Of a stretch of 14,574 nt of DNA, positions 1-6,932 are shown piece after piece. Origin of the DNA: JOPF136 sp035541255. GTDB lineage: Bacteria; Acidobacteriota; Terriglobia; Acidiferrales; UBA7541. The position numbers were made by a program, and so were the translations under genes. Location: positions 1 through 14,574 of the forward strand of contig DATKNR010000171.1 in the NCBI GenBank assembly GCA_035541255.1, written 5' to 3'. A model generated the notes under the pieces. That model had not been told where the DNA came from. It ran no database searches and saw only the letters and a program-made list of their open reading frames with translations. Position 1 is the stretch's first letter. Each line of letters opens with the position of its first letter.

Positions 1-1
1 C

Positions 2-541
2 GACGAAGAGAAGCATGAAAACATGCTCGACGCGCTTACGCGTGGTGCCACAGACGGTCTTCACCTCGCACTCAACGTCGCGGCGATGCTCATCGCTTTT
101 CTCGCGCTCGTCGCACTGGTCAACGGCATTTTCAGCGCGGCGCATGGAGGGCTGGCGCATCTCGGCGTAGCCTGGTTTCCGTCCAGCCTCCAGGAACTGC
201 TCGGCTGGATTTTCGCTCCCGTGGCATGGGCCGTCGGGGTGCCTTCCAGGGATTGCATCACTGTGGGCAATCTGCTGGGCACGCGAATGGTGCTGAATGA
301 ATTCGTGGCCTATAGCCAGCTTGGCGGACTGAAGGCCCAAATGGATCCGCGATCTTTCACCATCGCCACGTTCGCACTGTGTGGCTTTGCGAATTTCGGC
401 TCGATCGGCATCCAGATCGGCGGCCTTTCCGCCCTCGCTCCCAACAAACGCCACGAACTGGCCGAACTCGGCTTCCGCGCCATGCTTGCCGGCACGCTGG
501 CCAATCTTCTCTCCGCGTCGATTGTGGGGATACTGCTGTGA
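2..541 (+). CDS. nupC: Concentrative nucleoside transporter, NupC/CNT family, C-terminal part (5' end outside window)
   Basis: Inner-membrane cation-coupled nucleoside importer of the CNT family. The frame is open from base 2, so the gene begins upstream; about 180 C-terminal residues are present, less than half of the usual ~400. Visible family motifs are the NVAAMLIAF membrane helix, the GNLLGTRMVLNEFVAY segment, ALCGFANFGSIGIQIGG and the C-terminal hydrophobic helix ending SIVGILL. The LNEF and FANFGSIGIQIGG stretches belong to the substrate and cation binding core of CNT proteins (family knowledge). An in-frame ATG at 23 is internal, because the reading before it (DEEKHEN) also fits the family. 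The TGA stop overlaps the GTG start of the purine nucleoside phosphorylase, so the two are translationally coupled and probably handle imported purine nucleosides together. Which nucleosides it imports cannot be told from this part. Confidence 0.93.
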   Translation, partial: DEEKHENMLDALTRGATDGLHLALNVAAMLIAFLALVALVNGIFSAAHGGLAHLGVAWFPSSLQELLGWIFAPVAWAVGVPSRDCITVGNLLGTRMVLNEFVAYSQLGGLKAQMDPRSFTIATFALCGFANFGSIGIQIGGLSALAPNKRHELAELGFRAMLAGTLANLLSASIVGILL

Positions 542-1416
542 GCCCGCGGCGGAAATCGGCGCGCGCCCCGGCAGGCGGGCGGAGCGATTTATTTGCTCGC
601 GCAGACCGCGCTGCAAAATTTACTCTCGCGCGGACGAAACTCCGCCCACGCATCGGTGTGGTGCTCGGTTCGGGCCTCGGCGCCTTTGCGGACGAGCTGT
701 CCACGGCAACGCGCATCGACTACCGCGATATCCCCGGATTCCCTCCATCCACCGTGGAGGGCCATGCCGGGCGGATGGTGATCGGCCGGTGCGGAACGGT
801 TCCCATCGTCGCGCTGGCCGGACGCCTGCACTTCTACGAAGGATACGCGATGGACGAGGTCACGTTTCCCGTCCGCGCGCTGGGCCGGATGGGGGTTCGC
901 GCGCTGATCATCACGAATGCCGCGGGCGGAATCTCCGCCACCTACCGCCGGGGGGCGCTGGTGCTCATTCGCGATCACATCAACCTGCAGGGCACCAACC
1001 CGCTCGTCGGCCACAACGACGCGCGCTTCGGTCTTCGTTTCCCCGACATGACGCATGCTTACTCCGAACGGCTGTGTCGAATCGCGCGCGAAGAGGCCGA
1101 ACATCTGCGCCTGGCCTTGCAGGAAGGCGTCTACGCCGCCGTCGCCGGACCGAGCTTCGAGACTCCCGCGGAGATTCGGGCCCTTCGCGCGCTCGGCGCG
1201 GATCTGGTCGGGATGTCCACGGTCCCGGAGGTGATCGTGGCGCGGCAGATGGGCATCGAGGTCCTGGGAATTTCCTGTGTCACAAATCTCGCTGCGGGCA
1301 TACTGGACCAGCCCATCACGCATGAAGAGGTGCTCGAAACCGGCGAGCGCGTCCGCGGCGCATTCACCGCGCTGCTCCGCGGCGTAGTGCCCCGTATCGC
1401 GGAGGACATGCCGTGA
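538..1416 (+). CDS. punA: Purine nucleoside phosphorylase, trimeric (PNP/MTAP superfamily) type
   Basis: Cytoplasmic enzyme that splits purine nucleosides with phosphate into free base and (deoxy)ribose 1-phosphate. The predicted protein has 292 residues. Motifs: phosphate-loop-like GSGLG (44-48), GRLHFYEGY (95-103), TNAAGG (126-131), GPSFETPAEIR (204-214), MSTVPE (226-231) and CVTNLAAG (247-254). Asn250 in the last motif is the residue typical of 6-oxopurine-specific PNP; MTA phosphorylases usually have Asp there. I chose GTG at 538 because it overlaps the nupC stop as GTGA and is preceded by GGGGA (526-530) at a good distance. The open frame reaches further upstream but lies inside nupC. 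The N-terminal ~35 residues are basic and longer than in many homologues. The deaminase gene follows with the same GTGA overlap, so deamination and phosphorolysis are likely sequential steps. MtnP-like activity on methylthioinosine is possible but not shown. Confidence 0.93.
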   Translation: MSPRRKSARAPAGGRSDLFARADRAAKFTLARTKLRPRIGVVLGSGLGAFADELSTATRIDYRDIPGFPPSTVEGHAGRMVIGRCGTVPIVALAGRLHFYEGYAMDEVTFPVRALGRMGVRALIITNAAGGISATYRRGALVLIRDHINLQGTNPLVGHNDARFGLRFPDMTHAYSERLCRIAREEAEHLRLALQEGVYAAVAGPSFETPAEIRALRALGADLVGMSTVPEVIVARQMGIEVLGISCVTNLAAGILDQPITHEEVLETGERVRGAFTALLRGVVPRIAEDMP

Positions 1417-2894
1417 GAAATCGGCGCGGATTCGGCACGCTGCTCGCGCTCTTTTTTGCCGCCGGGGTGGCCGCCAGTGCGCCACGAGCGGCTGCGCAGC
1501 AAGCGACGCCCGGGCGGAGTTCGCTGCCGACACATTCGCGAATTCCTTCGCGTTCCGTGCCCACCACGGATCTGCTGATTTCGGGCGGCACTGTGGTGAC
1601 CATGGATCCCCAGCGCCGGATTCTCGAAGATGGGGCCGTGCTCATCCGCGATACTGCGATTCTTGCCGTCGGCCAGCGCAAGGAGCTGGAGGCGCGTTAC
1701 CCCTCCGCGCGGCGAATCGACGCCCGCGGCCGCATCGTTCTTCCCGGTTTCATCAACGGCCACACGCACGCGCCCATGTCTTTGTTTCGGGGGATTGCCA
1801 ACGACATGACGCTCGAAGACTGGCTCAATAAAGCCATTTTCCCCGCCGAGGCGCGCAACGTGACCGAGGATTTCTGCGTGTGGGGCACACGGCTGGCTGC
1901 GCTCGAGATGATCGAGTCCGGCATAACCACGTTTGCGGACATGTACTACTTCGAGGACGCCATCGCGCGCGAGACGAAGGCGGCGGGCATGCGCGCCGTG
2001 CTCGGCGAAAGCGTGATCGATTTTCCGGTGCCCGACAGCCGCAACCCCGCTCAGTCCTTCCAGCAGATCGAGAAGTTCCTCGAGCGCTGGAAGGGCGATG
2101 CGTTGATCCGCGCCGCCGTGGCCCCGCATTCGCCGTATACGTGTTCTGCCGATACGCTGAAACGCGCCGCCGCGCTCGCCCGCAGGTTCGGCGCGCCGTT
2201 GCTCATCCATGTGGCGGAAACGCGCAACGAGCGGGAGGAAAGCCTCGAGAAGAAACATCTCTCTCCGGTTGCCTGGCTCGATTCCATCGGCTTTCTGGGC
2301 GCGGACGTTGTGGCCGCCCACTGCGTGTGGGTGGACGCAGACGACATGCGCACGCTCGCCGCGCGAAGCGTCGGCTGTGTCCACAATCCCGCCAGCAACA
2401 TGATGCTTGCCAGCGGCGTGGCTCCCGTTCCCTCTATGCTCGCCGCGGGCGTGCGCCTCGGGCTCGGCACGGACAGTCCGGCTGGCACAGGCAACACGCT
2501 CGACATCATCGAGGCGATGGACCTCGCCGCAAAACTGCAGAAAGTGTCGCGGCTCGATCCGCGCGCGCTTACCGCGGAGCAGACGCTGGAGATGGCCACC
2601 ATCGGCGGCGCGCGTGCTCTCCACATGGAGGACCAGATCGGATCGCTTGAAACGGGCAAACAGGCGGACATCATTGTGCTCCGCACCGATGCGGCGCACG
2701 AAGTGCCGATCTATGGGCTTGTTGGCTCGATCGTCTACTCGATGAACGCGAGCGATGTGGAGACGGTGATTATCGCCGGGCGGGTGGTGATGCAAGACCG
2801 CCGCATGCTCACCCTCGACACGCCTTCCATCCTCGCGAAAGCGCGGGAGTACGCCGAGAAAGTGAAAAAGTCGCTGGCGCCGGCTCAGAAATAG
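1413..2894 (+). CDS. Exported amidohydrolase, MTA/SAH deaminase (MtaD/SsnA/TrzN-like) family
   Basis: Metal-dependent deaminase of the amidohydrolase superfamily; relatives convert 5'-methylthioadenosine, S-adenosylhomocysteine or adenosine to the inosine form. 493 residues. The metal and catalytic set is complete: GHTH (His117, His119), His266 with Glu269 in LIHVAET, His303 in AAHCVW and Asp354 in GLGTDSP. The C-terminal GSLETGKQADIIVL closes the small beta domain. The GTG start at 1413 overlaps the PNP stop (GTGA) and has a strong GGAGG at 1401-1405, seven bases upstream. From this start residues 1-29 form a convincing signal peptide: basic MRNRR, a hydrophobic core and an AxA-type end (RAAAQ). 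Most MtaD proteins are cytoplasmic, so this is odd. A GTG at 1557 would give a leaderless protein but has no visible Shine-Dalgarno. After the Asp the usual GAASNN-like loop reads SPAGTGN, so the exact substrate is uncertain; guanine- or triazine-type substrates are alternatives. Confidence 0.88.
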   Translation: MRNRRGFGTLLALFFAAGVAASAPRAAAQQATPGRSSLPTHSRIPSRSVPTTDLLISGGTVVTMDPQRRILEDGAVLIRDTAILAVGQRKELEARYPSARRIDARGRIVLPGFINGHTHAPMSLFRGIANDMTLEDWLNKAIFPAEARNVTEDFCVWGTRLAALEMIESGITTFADMYYFEDAIARETKAAGMRAVLGESVIDFPVPDSRNPAQSFQQIEKFLERWKGDALIRAAVAPHSPYTCSADTLKRAAALARRFGAPLLIHVAETRNEREESLEKKHLSPVAWLDSIGFLGADVVAAHCVWVDADDMRTLAARSVGCVHNPASNMMLASGVAPVPSMLAAGVRLGLGTDSPAGTGNTLDIIEAMDLAAKLQKVSRLDPRALTAEQTLEMATIGGARALHMEDQIGSLETGKQADIIVLRTDAAHEVPIYGLVGSIVYSMNASDVETVIIAGRVVMQDRRMLTLDTPSILAKAREYAEKVKKSLAPAQK

Positions 2895-2897
2895 GTG

Positions 2898-2927
2898 CCG
2901 CGGCGGCGGGGGAGTGATGGGCCGCGG
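2898..2927. terminator. Possible bidirectional terminator hairpin in convergent gap
   Basis: The 34-base gap between the convergent amidohydrolase gene and the HEAT-like gene contains CCGCGGC (2898-2904) and its exact complement GCCGCGG (2921-2927), separated by 16 bases. The stem is all G/C. No T-run follows on either strand, so it is not a textbook intrinsic terminator. Its position between two gene ends is the main support, and a chance repeat in GC-rich DNA remains possible. Confidence 0.3.
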
Positions 2928-2928
2928 G

Positions 2929-3885
2929 TCAGCTCTGGCCCAGAATCGCCTTCTGCCGGATCATCTTCGTGGCCATCCCCCGCACCGTTTCCGGCACGTT
3001 TTTGTTCATGGTCAGCTTTTTCAGGTCCGTGGTGATCAGCCGCGGGAGGAAGTGCAGCGAGATGTCCACCGGCGTTTTCGGATTGTAGATGAGGTTGCGG
3101 ACGATGGCGTAGTTCTTGATGAAGTTGCGGTTCAGGGAGATGGAGCGCAGCACCTCTTCGGAAACGTTGGCCATCGCGGAAAAATTTTCCACTTCCTGGT
3201 CCGTCAGCCGGGGCGACTGCAGCACGGCGCGCTGTACCATCTTGTTCGGGTCGCGGATGAGCGCCATGCGCTCCTCGCGGCCGCCCTTGAGCGCCAGGGT
3301 GAGCCGTTCGACCACGTTCATGGTGGAGAGGCGCTGCAGGAGGGTTTTGCGCCTTTCCGGGTCGGGCTCCGCTTCTTCCACCATCTGCTCGAGGGCGTGC
3401 TTGTCCGCCTCGCTGGTCAGTTCCTCCAGCATGCGCTGGTGTTCCAAGCTCAAGTCGGCGCGCGCCGCAAGGGCGATAATCAATTCGCGCGACGAAGCCA
3501 GTTGCTCCAGGTTATTCATGACCGACTGGACGTCTTTCGCGCTGAGTTGATCCGCTACCAGCGCAAGCGCGCCGCCGGGACAATTCCGGTTGGACATCAA
3601 TGCAGCGGCCGCCGCGGAGCGGTCCGGGGCGTGCTCGGCCACATATTCGAGCACCGGCAGGGCGACATCGGGCTGCCTTGCCGCCTCGAGCAACACTTCC
3701 GGCGAGATGCCGGCGAGCGCGTGAAGCGCCCGGCCGTTCACCATGGAGTCCCTGTCCTTCGAAAGGAGCACCAGCAGCTCGGCGCGCATCCACGGTTCCA
3801 TCCCGGCTCCGCCGCCCACCACGGCCAGCTTGCGCTCCCGCGTCGCGCGCCCCGCGCGTATTTCTTCCCGGATCTCAGTGCTAAT
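2929..3885 (-). CDS. HEAT-like helical repeat protein of unknown function, probable ATT start
   Basis: No specific function is recognised. The protein is soluble and almost entirely helical, with repeated units of paired helices separated by Asn/Pro-containing turns such as SNRNCPGGAL, RDPNKMVQRAVLQ, LNRNFIKNYAIV and NKNVPETVRG. This is a pattern of HEAT or leucine-rich-variant scaffolds that bind other proteins. The only GTG/ATG starts (GTG at 3822 or downstream) would cut into a coding-looking N-terminus, STEIREEIRAGRATRERKL, which resembles the opening helix I remember for related proteins. The frame stays open to 3930 without ATG, GTG or TTG above 3822. An ATT at 3885-3883 overlaps the TAG of the preceding RodZ-like gene (ATTAG) and has GGGAG (3896-3892) six bases upstream, so I use ATT, giving 318 residues. 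From GTG 3822 it would have 297. It is probably co-transcribed with, and may partner, the RodZ-like protein. Confidence 0.72.
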   Translation of the reverse strand: MSTEIREEIRAGRATRERKLAVVGGGAGMEPWMRAELLVLLSKDRDSMVNGRALHALAGISPEVLLEAARQPDVALPVLEYVAEHAPDRSAAAAALMSNRNCPGGALALVADQLSAKDVQSVMNNLEQLASSRELIIALAARADLSLEHQRMLEELTSEADKHALEQMVEEAEPDPERRKTLLQRLSTMNVVERLTLALKGGREERMALIRDPNKMVQRAVLQSPRLTDQEVENFSAMANVSEEVLRSISLNRNFIKNYAIVRNLIYNPKTPVDISLHFLPRLITTDLKKLTMNKNVPETVRGMATKMIRQKAILGQS

Positions 3886-4717
3886 GGGATTCTCCCGATG
3901 CCGAGTGCTGCGGGCCCAGGTCCTTTCTCGTCAGGGTCACGCTACCGGGCGAGTCCGGCTGGCCCACAGGCGGCATGCTCACTCCGTTGAGATCGAGCAC
4001 CAAGGCAAATGAATTTTTCGCGGAGACATCAAATCGATCCTTTGCCTTGAACGTGCGGCTTTCCCCGCTGGTCATGCGCCCCTGGAACACGGAGTTCCCG
4101 TCGGCCGCAACCCTCACTTCCGTCGTGCGGCTCACTTCCACGCGAAGCACCAGCTCTTCCGGTTCCGCGGGCGTCACTGCCTGCTCTGCCGTGCCACTGG
4201 CCGCCGGAGTAGCGGATGTGGTTACGGCCGGCGGCGCCGGGCTGGGAGCCTGCGCGGCGGGAGGAACGGCGGGCGGCTTCGGGGCGAGCCTGGCGCGCAT
4301 GGAGAGCAGCCGCGCGCGCAGTACGCCGCCGTACTGCGTCCACGCCCACCAGCCACCGGCTCCCACCGACACCAGAATCAGCAGCGTCAGCAGAAATGCG
4401 AGCCGACGGCTGCTCTCTCGCCGGGGTTCAATTGTGTGATCGAGGGCGGAGGGGGCCCATTCGGCCACCTGCGGGTGGTCGTTCGTGGCTTGGGCGTACT
4501 CCGCCACGAGCGCTTCCTCATCCAGTCCAAGGTATCGCGCGATTGAGCGCAGAAAGCCACGGTTAAAGACACCGCCCGGCAGGTCTTTCCAGCGTTCGCC
4601 TTCCAAGGCTTCCAGGAATCGGGTTCCGATGCGGGTGGCTTGGGAGACTTCGTCGAGGGATACGCCTCGCATCTCCCGTTCGCGACGCAGGTGCTCGCCG
4701 AACGTGCCCTTGGTCAT
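3881..4717 (-). CDS. rodZ: RodZ-like cytoskeletal/cell-shape protein (HTH_25, TM helix, DUF4115)
   Basis: Bitopic inner-membrane protein of the RodZ family, which links the MreB cytoskeleton to the elongation machinery. 278 residues. An Xre/Cro-like helix-turn-helix domain (about 4-75, GTFGEHLRREREMRGVSLDE onward) faces the cytoplasm. One membrane helix follows (about 105-126, ending in GGWWAW), then an Ala/Pro-rich linker (148-186) and a C-terminal beta domain of DUF4115 type (about 188-265). ATG 4717 was chosen because the HTH begins right after it and a strong promoter places transcription start near 4762; an open frame runs further up to 4873 but lies upstream of that promoter. There is no good Shine-Dalgarno. 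The stop overlaps the proposed ATT start of the HEAT-like gene. No mre or mrd genes are visible nearby. A membrane-anchored regulator with RodZ architecture but another role is the alternative. Confidence 0.85.
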   Translation of the reverse strand: MTKGTFGEHLRREREMRGVSLDEVSQATRIGTRFLEALEGERWKDLPGGVFNRGFLRSIARYLGLDEEALVAEYAQATNDHPQVAEWAPSALDHTIEPRRESSRRLAFLLTLLILVSVGAGGWWAWTQYGGVLRARLLSMRARLAPKPPAVPPAAQAPSPAPPAVTTSATPAASGTAEQAVTPAEPEELVLRVEVSRTTEVRVAADGNSVFQGRMTSGESRTFKAKDRFDVSAKNSFALVLDLNGVSMPPVGQPDSPGSVTLTRKDLGPQHSASGESH

Positions 4718-4747
4718 CGCGGGCGCGCCGAAAATGGTATCCAACGG

Positions 4748-4757
4748 GGAAATTTCC
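4748..4757. promoter_or_regulatory. Perfect 10-base palindrome in rodZ leader, candidate operator
   Basis: GGAAATTTCC is a perfect palindrome lying about +5 to +14 from the inferred start of the rodZ transcript, just downstream of its -10 box. A repressor bound here would block promoter clearance. It is AT-richer than its surroundings. No regulator is identified, and such short palindromes also arise by chance. Confidence 0.3.
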
Positions 4758-4768
4758 GTCCCACAGGC

Positions 4769-4797
4769 ACTATAGGCAGGTGGCCCCGTGCTGTCAA
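4769..4797 (-). promoter_or_regulatory. Sigma70-type promoter for the rodZ-like/HEAT-like pair
   Basis: On the minus strand TTGACA (4797-4792, perfect -35) is followed after exactly 17 bases by TATAGT (4774-4769, 5 of 6 matches to the -10 consensus). The predicted transcription start is near 4762, giving a leader of about 45 bases to ATG 4717. This is the strongest promoter I found in the window, and it supports the shorter start for the RodZ-like protein. Confidence 0.75.
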
Positions 4798-4833
4798 CCA
4801 CAGTAAATAGCGTCGTCTTTGCCCGCTGAGGAC

Positions 4834-4869
4834 TTGCCTTGGCATGACTCGCGCCGTCCATCAAGGCAA
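4834..4869. repeat. 8-base inverted repeat in divergent intergenic region
   Basis: TTGCCTTG (4834-4841) and its exact reverse complement CAAGGCAA (4862-4869) are separated by 20 bases. They lie between the divergent promoters of the RodZ-like gene and the diguanylate cyclase gene, closer to the former. It could be a pair of half-sites for a dimeric regulator or the stem of a hairpin; no T-run follows. The rest of the 389-base region holds the two promoters and the palindrome listed separately, and I see no RNA gene or small coding frame in it. Confidence 0.3.
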
Positions 4870-4988
4870 CCAACCGGAGGCGGAGCCCGCGGCGTTGCCC
4901 CCACCGATAATCGCTGACTCCGGGGCGGCTGGATCGCCCGGTCTTTCTCCCCCTCCGACCATCTGGGCACAGCGAGGCCTCGTAGCCG

Positions 4989-5018
4989 TTGCAGGTGGCT
5001 CCGGCCTTTCCCTATAAT
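4989..5018 (+). promoter_or_regulatory. Sigma70-type promoter for the GAF-GGDEF gene
   Basis: A perfect -10 box TATAAT (5013-5018) is preceded by TTGCAG (4989-4994), a weak -35 keeping the TTG, with an 18-base spacer. The predicted start near 5025 leaves a leader of about 82 bases before ATG 5107. A perfect -10 in DNA this GC-rich is unlikely to be accidental; the -35 is uncertain. Confidence 0.6.
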
Positions 5019-5106
5019 TTGCGGGAGATCGAAGGGCGGTTGGCCCGGACCACTCCTTCCCTCGTTCTAGCAACTGACGCTGTGACATTGGGTTGGCAGG
5101 CTTGGA

Positions 5107-6261
5107 ATGGCCGACGAGAATACAGCATTCAACGGCGTTGAGCGCCGCCGCAACCCGACCATTGCCCACGTAAAGGCCGACCCGCGCGGCTTCAGTGAAG
5201 TCGCGATCTTCCACGAACTCGGCAAAGCTCTCACCTCGTCTCTGCAGCTCGATCAGGTTCTTCGCACCATCATGCAGAAAGTGGAGGAATTCCTCCATCC
5301 GGACACATGGTCGCTCTTGCTGATGGACGAAGCCAAGCAGGAACTCTATTTCGAAATCGCCACCGGCGAAGGCAGCGCCGCGCTGAAGGACATCCGCATA
5401 AAGGTGGGGCAGGGAATTGCCGGCTGGGTTGCGCAGACCGGTGAAGTCGTCATCGTGCCCGACACGAGCCGCGACTCGCGGTTCTTCTCCAAAGTGGACG
5501 AGAAGACAAAGATGCAGACACGGTCGATTGTCGCCGTGCCCGTTCGCTTTCGTGACCGCGCCCTGGGCGTGATCGAGCTGATCAACTGCGTGGGCTCGCA
5601 GGGATTCGGCGAGCGCGACCTGGCGCTGCTGGAGGTGCTGGCGGATTTCGCCGCCATCGCCATTGAAAACGCGCGCCACGTGCAGAAAATTCACGAGCTG
5701 ACCATCACCGACGACTGCACCACGCTCTACAACGCGCGACACCTGAACTTCGTGCTGGAGACGGAGATTTACCGCTCACAGCGCTACAACTACGAGTTCT
5801 CGCTCATCTTCATCGACCTCGACCACTTCAAAAACGTCAACGACACTTACGGCCACCTGACCGGCACACGCCTGCTCTCCGACATCGGCAACATGGTGAA
5901 ATCCAACTGCCGGTTGATCGATTTCGCGTTCCGTTACGGCGGCGACGAATTCGTGGTGCTGCTGCCGCAGACGTCGAAGGAAAACGCGCTGATCGTCGCG
6001 CGCCGTCTCCACAAGCGCATCCGCGAGCATTCCTGGATGCAGGACCTCGGCCTCGAAATCCGCATCACCGCGAGCGTCGGCGTGGCTTCCTATCCCACTG
6101 ACTCGCGCGATAAGTCGAAGCTGCTGCATCTGGCCGACGAGGCCATGTATCTCGTAAAGAACACGTCGCGCGACAGCGTGGCCGCCGCCGGTGTCGGCAT
6201 CCTGCCCGGCGGCTCGGAGGGCGCCGGCGCAGCGCGCGCTCCCGCCCGACGCACGGACTAA
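5107..6261 (+). CDS. GAF-domain diguanylate cyclase (GAF-GGDEF)
   Basis: Cytoplasmic sensor enzyme that makes cyclic di-GMP from two GTP. 384 residues. A GAF domain spans about 48-192 (QGIAGWVAQTGE, RSIVAVPVRFRDRALGVIEL) and may bind a small ligand. The GGDEF domain spans about 200-355, with substrate-contact region IDLDHFKNVNDTYGH (236-250), the intact catalytic GGDEF (278-282) and ASVGVASYP (322-330). Five residues before GGDEF sits RLID (269-272), an intact RxxD inhibitory site, so product feedback inhibition is expected. The C-terminal ~25 residues are Gly/Ala-rich and probably unstructured. No transmembrane segment is seen. ATG 5107 is the first reasonable start; only a weak AGG precedes it. 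The gene has its own promoter and stands before a STAS gene with a 115-base gap, so co-regulation is possible but not shown. The domain call is firm; the signal sensed is unknown. Confidence 0.93.
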   Translation: MADENTAFNGVERRRNPTIAHVKADPRGFSEVAIFHELGKALTSSLQLDQVLRTIMQKVEEFLHPDTWSLLLMDEAKQELYFEIATGEGSAALKDIRIKVGQGIAGWVAQTGEVVIVPDTSRDSRFFSKVDEKTKMQTRSIVAVPVRFRDRALGVIELINCVGSQGFGERDLALLEVLADFAAIAIENARHVQKIHELTITDDCTTLYNARHLNFVLETEIYRSQRYNYEFSLIFIDLDHFKNVNDTYGHLTGTRLLSDIGNMVKSNCRLIDFAFRYGGDEFVVLLPQTSKENALIVARRLHKRIREHSWMQDLGLEIRITASVGVASYPTDSRDKSKLLHLADEAMYLVKNTSRDSVAAAGVGILPGGSEGAGAARAPARRTD

Positions 6262-6317
6262 GCCTCCCGTCTCCGCCCTCCGTCCCTGCTGTCACACTTT
6301 TGAAACACAAACTGGCA

Positions 6318-6323
6318 TACAAT
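6318..6323 (+). promoter_or_regulatory. Possible -10 box (TACAAT) before the STAS gene
   Basis: TACAAT at 6318-6323 lies 53 bases before the STAS start codon in the 115-base gap after the cyclase gene. The only TTGAAA nearby (6300-6305) is 12 bases away, too close for a sigma70 -35, and the proper position has no good match. If real it is a weak or activator-dependent promoter; otherwise the STAS gene is read through from the cyclase promoter. Confidence 0.3.
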
Positions 6324-6376
6324 TGCCGCCACTCGAAGGTGGCCGGAAGAGCACCGGAACCTTTCGGAGGTGGTCC

Positions 6377-6745
6377 ATGAGCCTCAGCTGCAAGGTTCGC
6401 CGTGTGGGAGATGTGTCGATTTTGGACCTGAAGGGTGAGATCACTCTCGTCCTCCGCGGAGACGATAGCGTGCAGCTCCTCGAAGTGGTCCGCAATCTGA
6501 CCGGCGAAGGAAGCAAATACATTCTGCTCAATCTCGCAGGTGTCACTCGCATGGACAGCGCCGGCATCGGCCAGTTGATCGCCACGCATACCTCCACCCG
6601 CAGCCGCGGCGCCCAGCTCAAGCTCCTGAAGCCCATGCCGGAAGTCCGCAAGCTCCTCGAAATGACTCAACTCGTCAAAGTGCTCGAAGTCCACGACGAT
6701 GAGGAGCGTGCGATCAGGTCTTTTTCCGCCAGCCACGCCGCCTAA
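6377..6745 (+). CDS. STAS-domain protein, anti-sigma factor antagonist (SpoIIAA/RsbV-like)
   Basis: Small cytoplasmic STAS protein of 122 residues, the usual length of anti-anti-sigma factors. In the family it binds an anti-sigma kinase to free a sigma factor and is switched off by phosphorylation of a conserved serine. That serine is present: Ser61 in TRMDSAGIGQL (58-67). The rest follows the STAS fold: beta strands VSILDLKGEI, KYILLNLAGV and GAQLKLLKP, and a final helix EERAIRSF. ATG 6377 has an excellent GGAGG at 6366-6370, six bases upstream; an open frame above it has no such signal. No anti-sigma kinase or PP2C phosphatase gene is in the window, so its partners are elsewhere. A non-sigma STAS role in signalling remains possible. 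Confidence 0.92.
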   Translation: MSLSCKVRRVGDVSILDLKGEITLVLRGDDSVQLLEVVRNLTGEGSKYILLNLAGVTRMDSAGIGQLIATHTSTRSRGAQLKLLKPMPEVRKLLEMTQLVKVLEVHDDEERAIRSFSASHAA

Positions 6746-6932
6746 GAAGTCATTAGCTCCGCCGCGCCGCCTGCTGCGGACTCGCCCTTAGCCTTTGAAC
6801 AGCGGCTTTCTGGCGCGCTTCTGGAAAAATTCCCACTTGCTCTGCATGACCGAGGGCTCCGCCGTGGATTTCGCGGCGGGCGACTTTGAAACTGCGAGCG
6901 AGCCTACGGCATTCCGATTTGCGGAAGTTCTG

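Noticed and set aside
1131..2795. Long antisense open frame (554 codons) on the minus strand over the PNP and amidohydrolase genes
   Set aside because: It is rich in His, Arg and Gly with no domain, and mirrors the codon bias of the recognised plus-strand genes; typical of high-GC DNA.
4718..4873. Upstream extension of the RodZ-like protein to 4873
   Set aside because: The extension lies across the strong promoter, and the HTH domain starts immediately after ATG 4717.
6300..6323. TTGAAA and TACAAT as a full sigma70 promoter before the STAS gene
   Set aside because: The spacer is only 12 bases; only the -10 box was kept, at low confidence.
6788..6847. Possible 19-residue minus-strand microprotein (MQSKWEFFQKRARKPLFKG) with GGAG nine bases upstream
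   Set aside because: Composition is plausible, but it is too short to separate from chance, and it lacks a promoter or supporting context.
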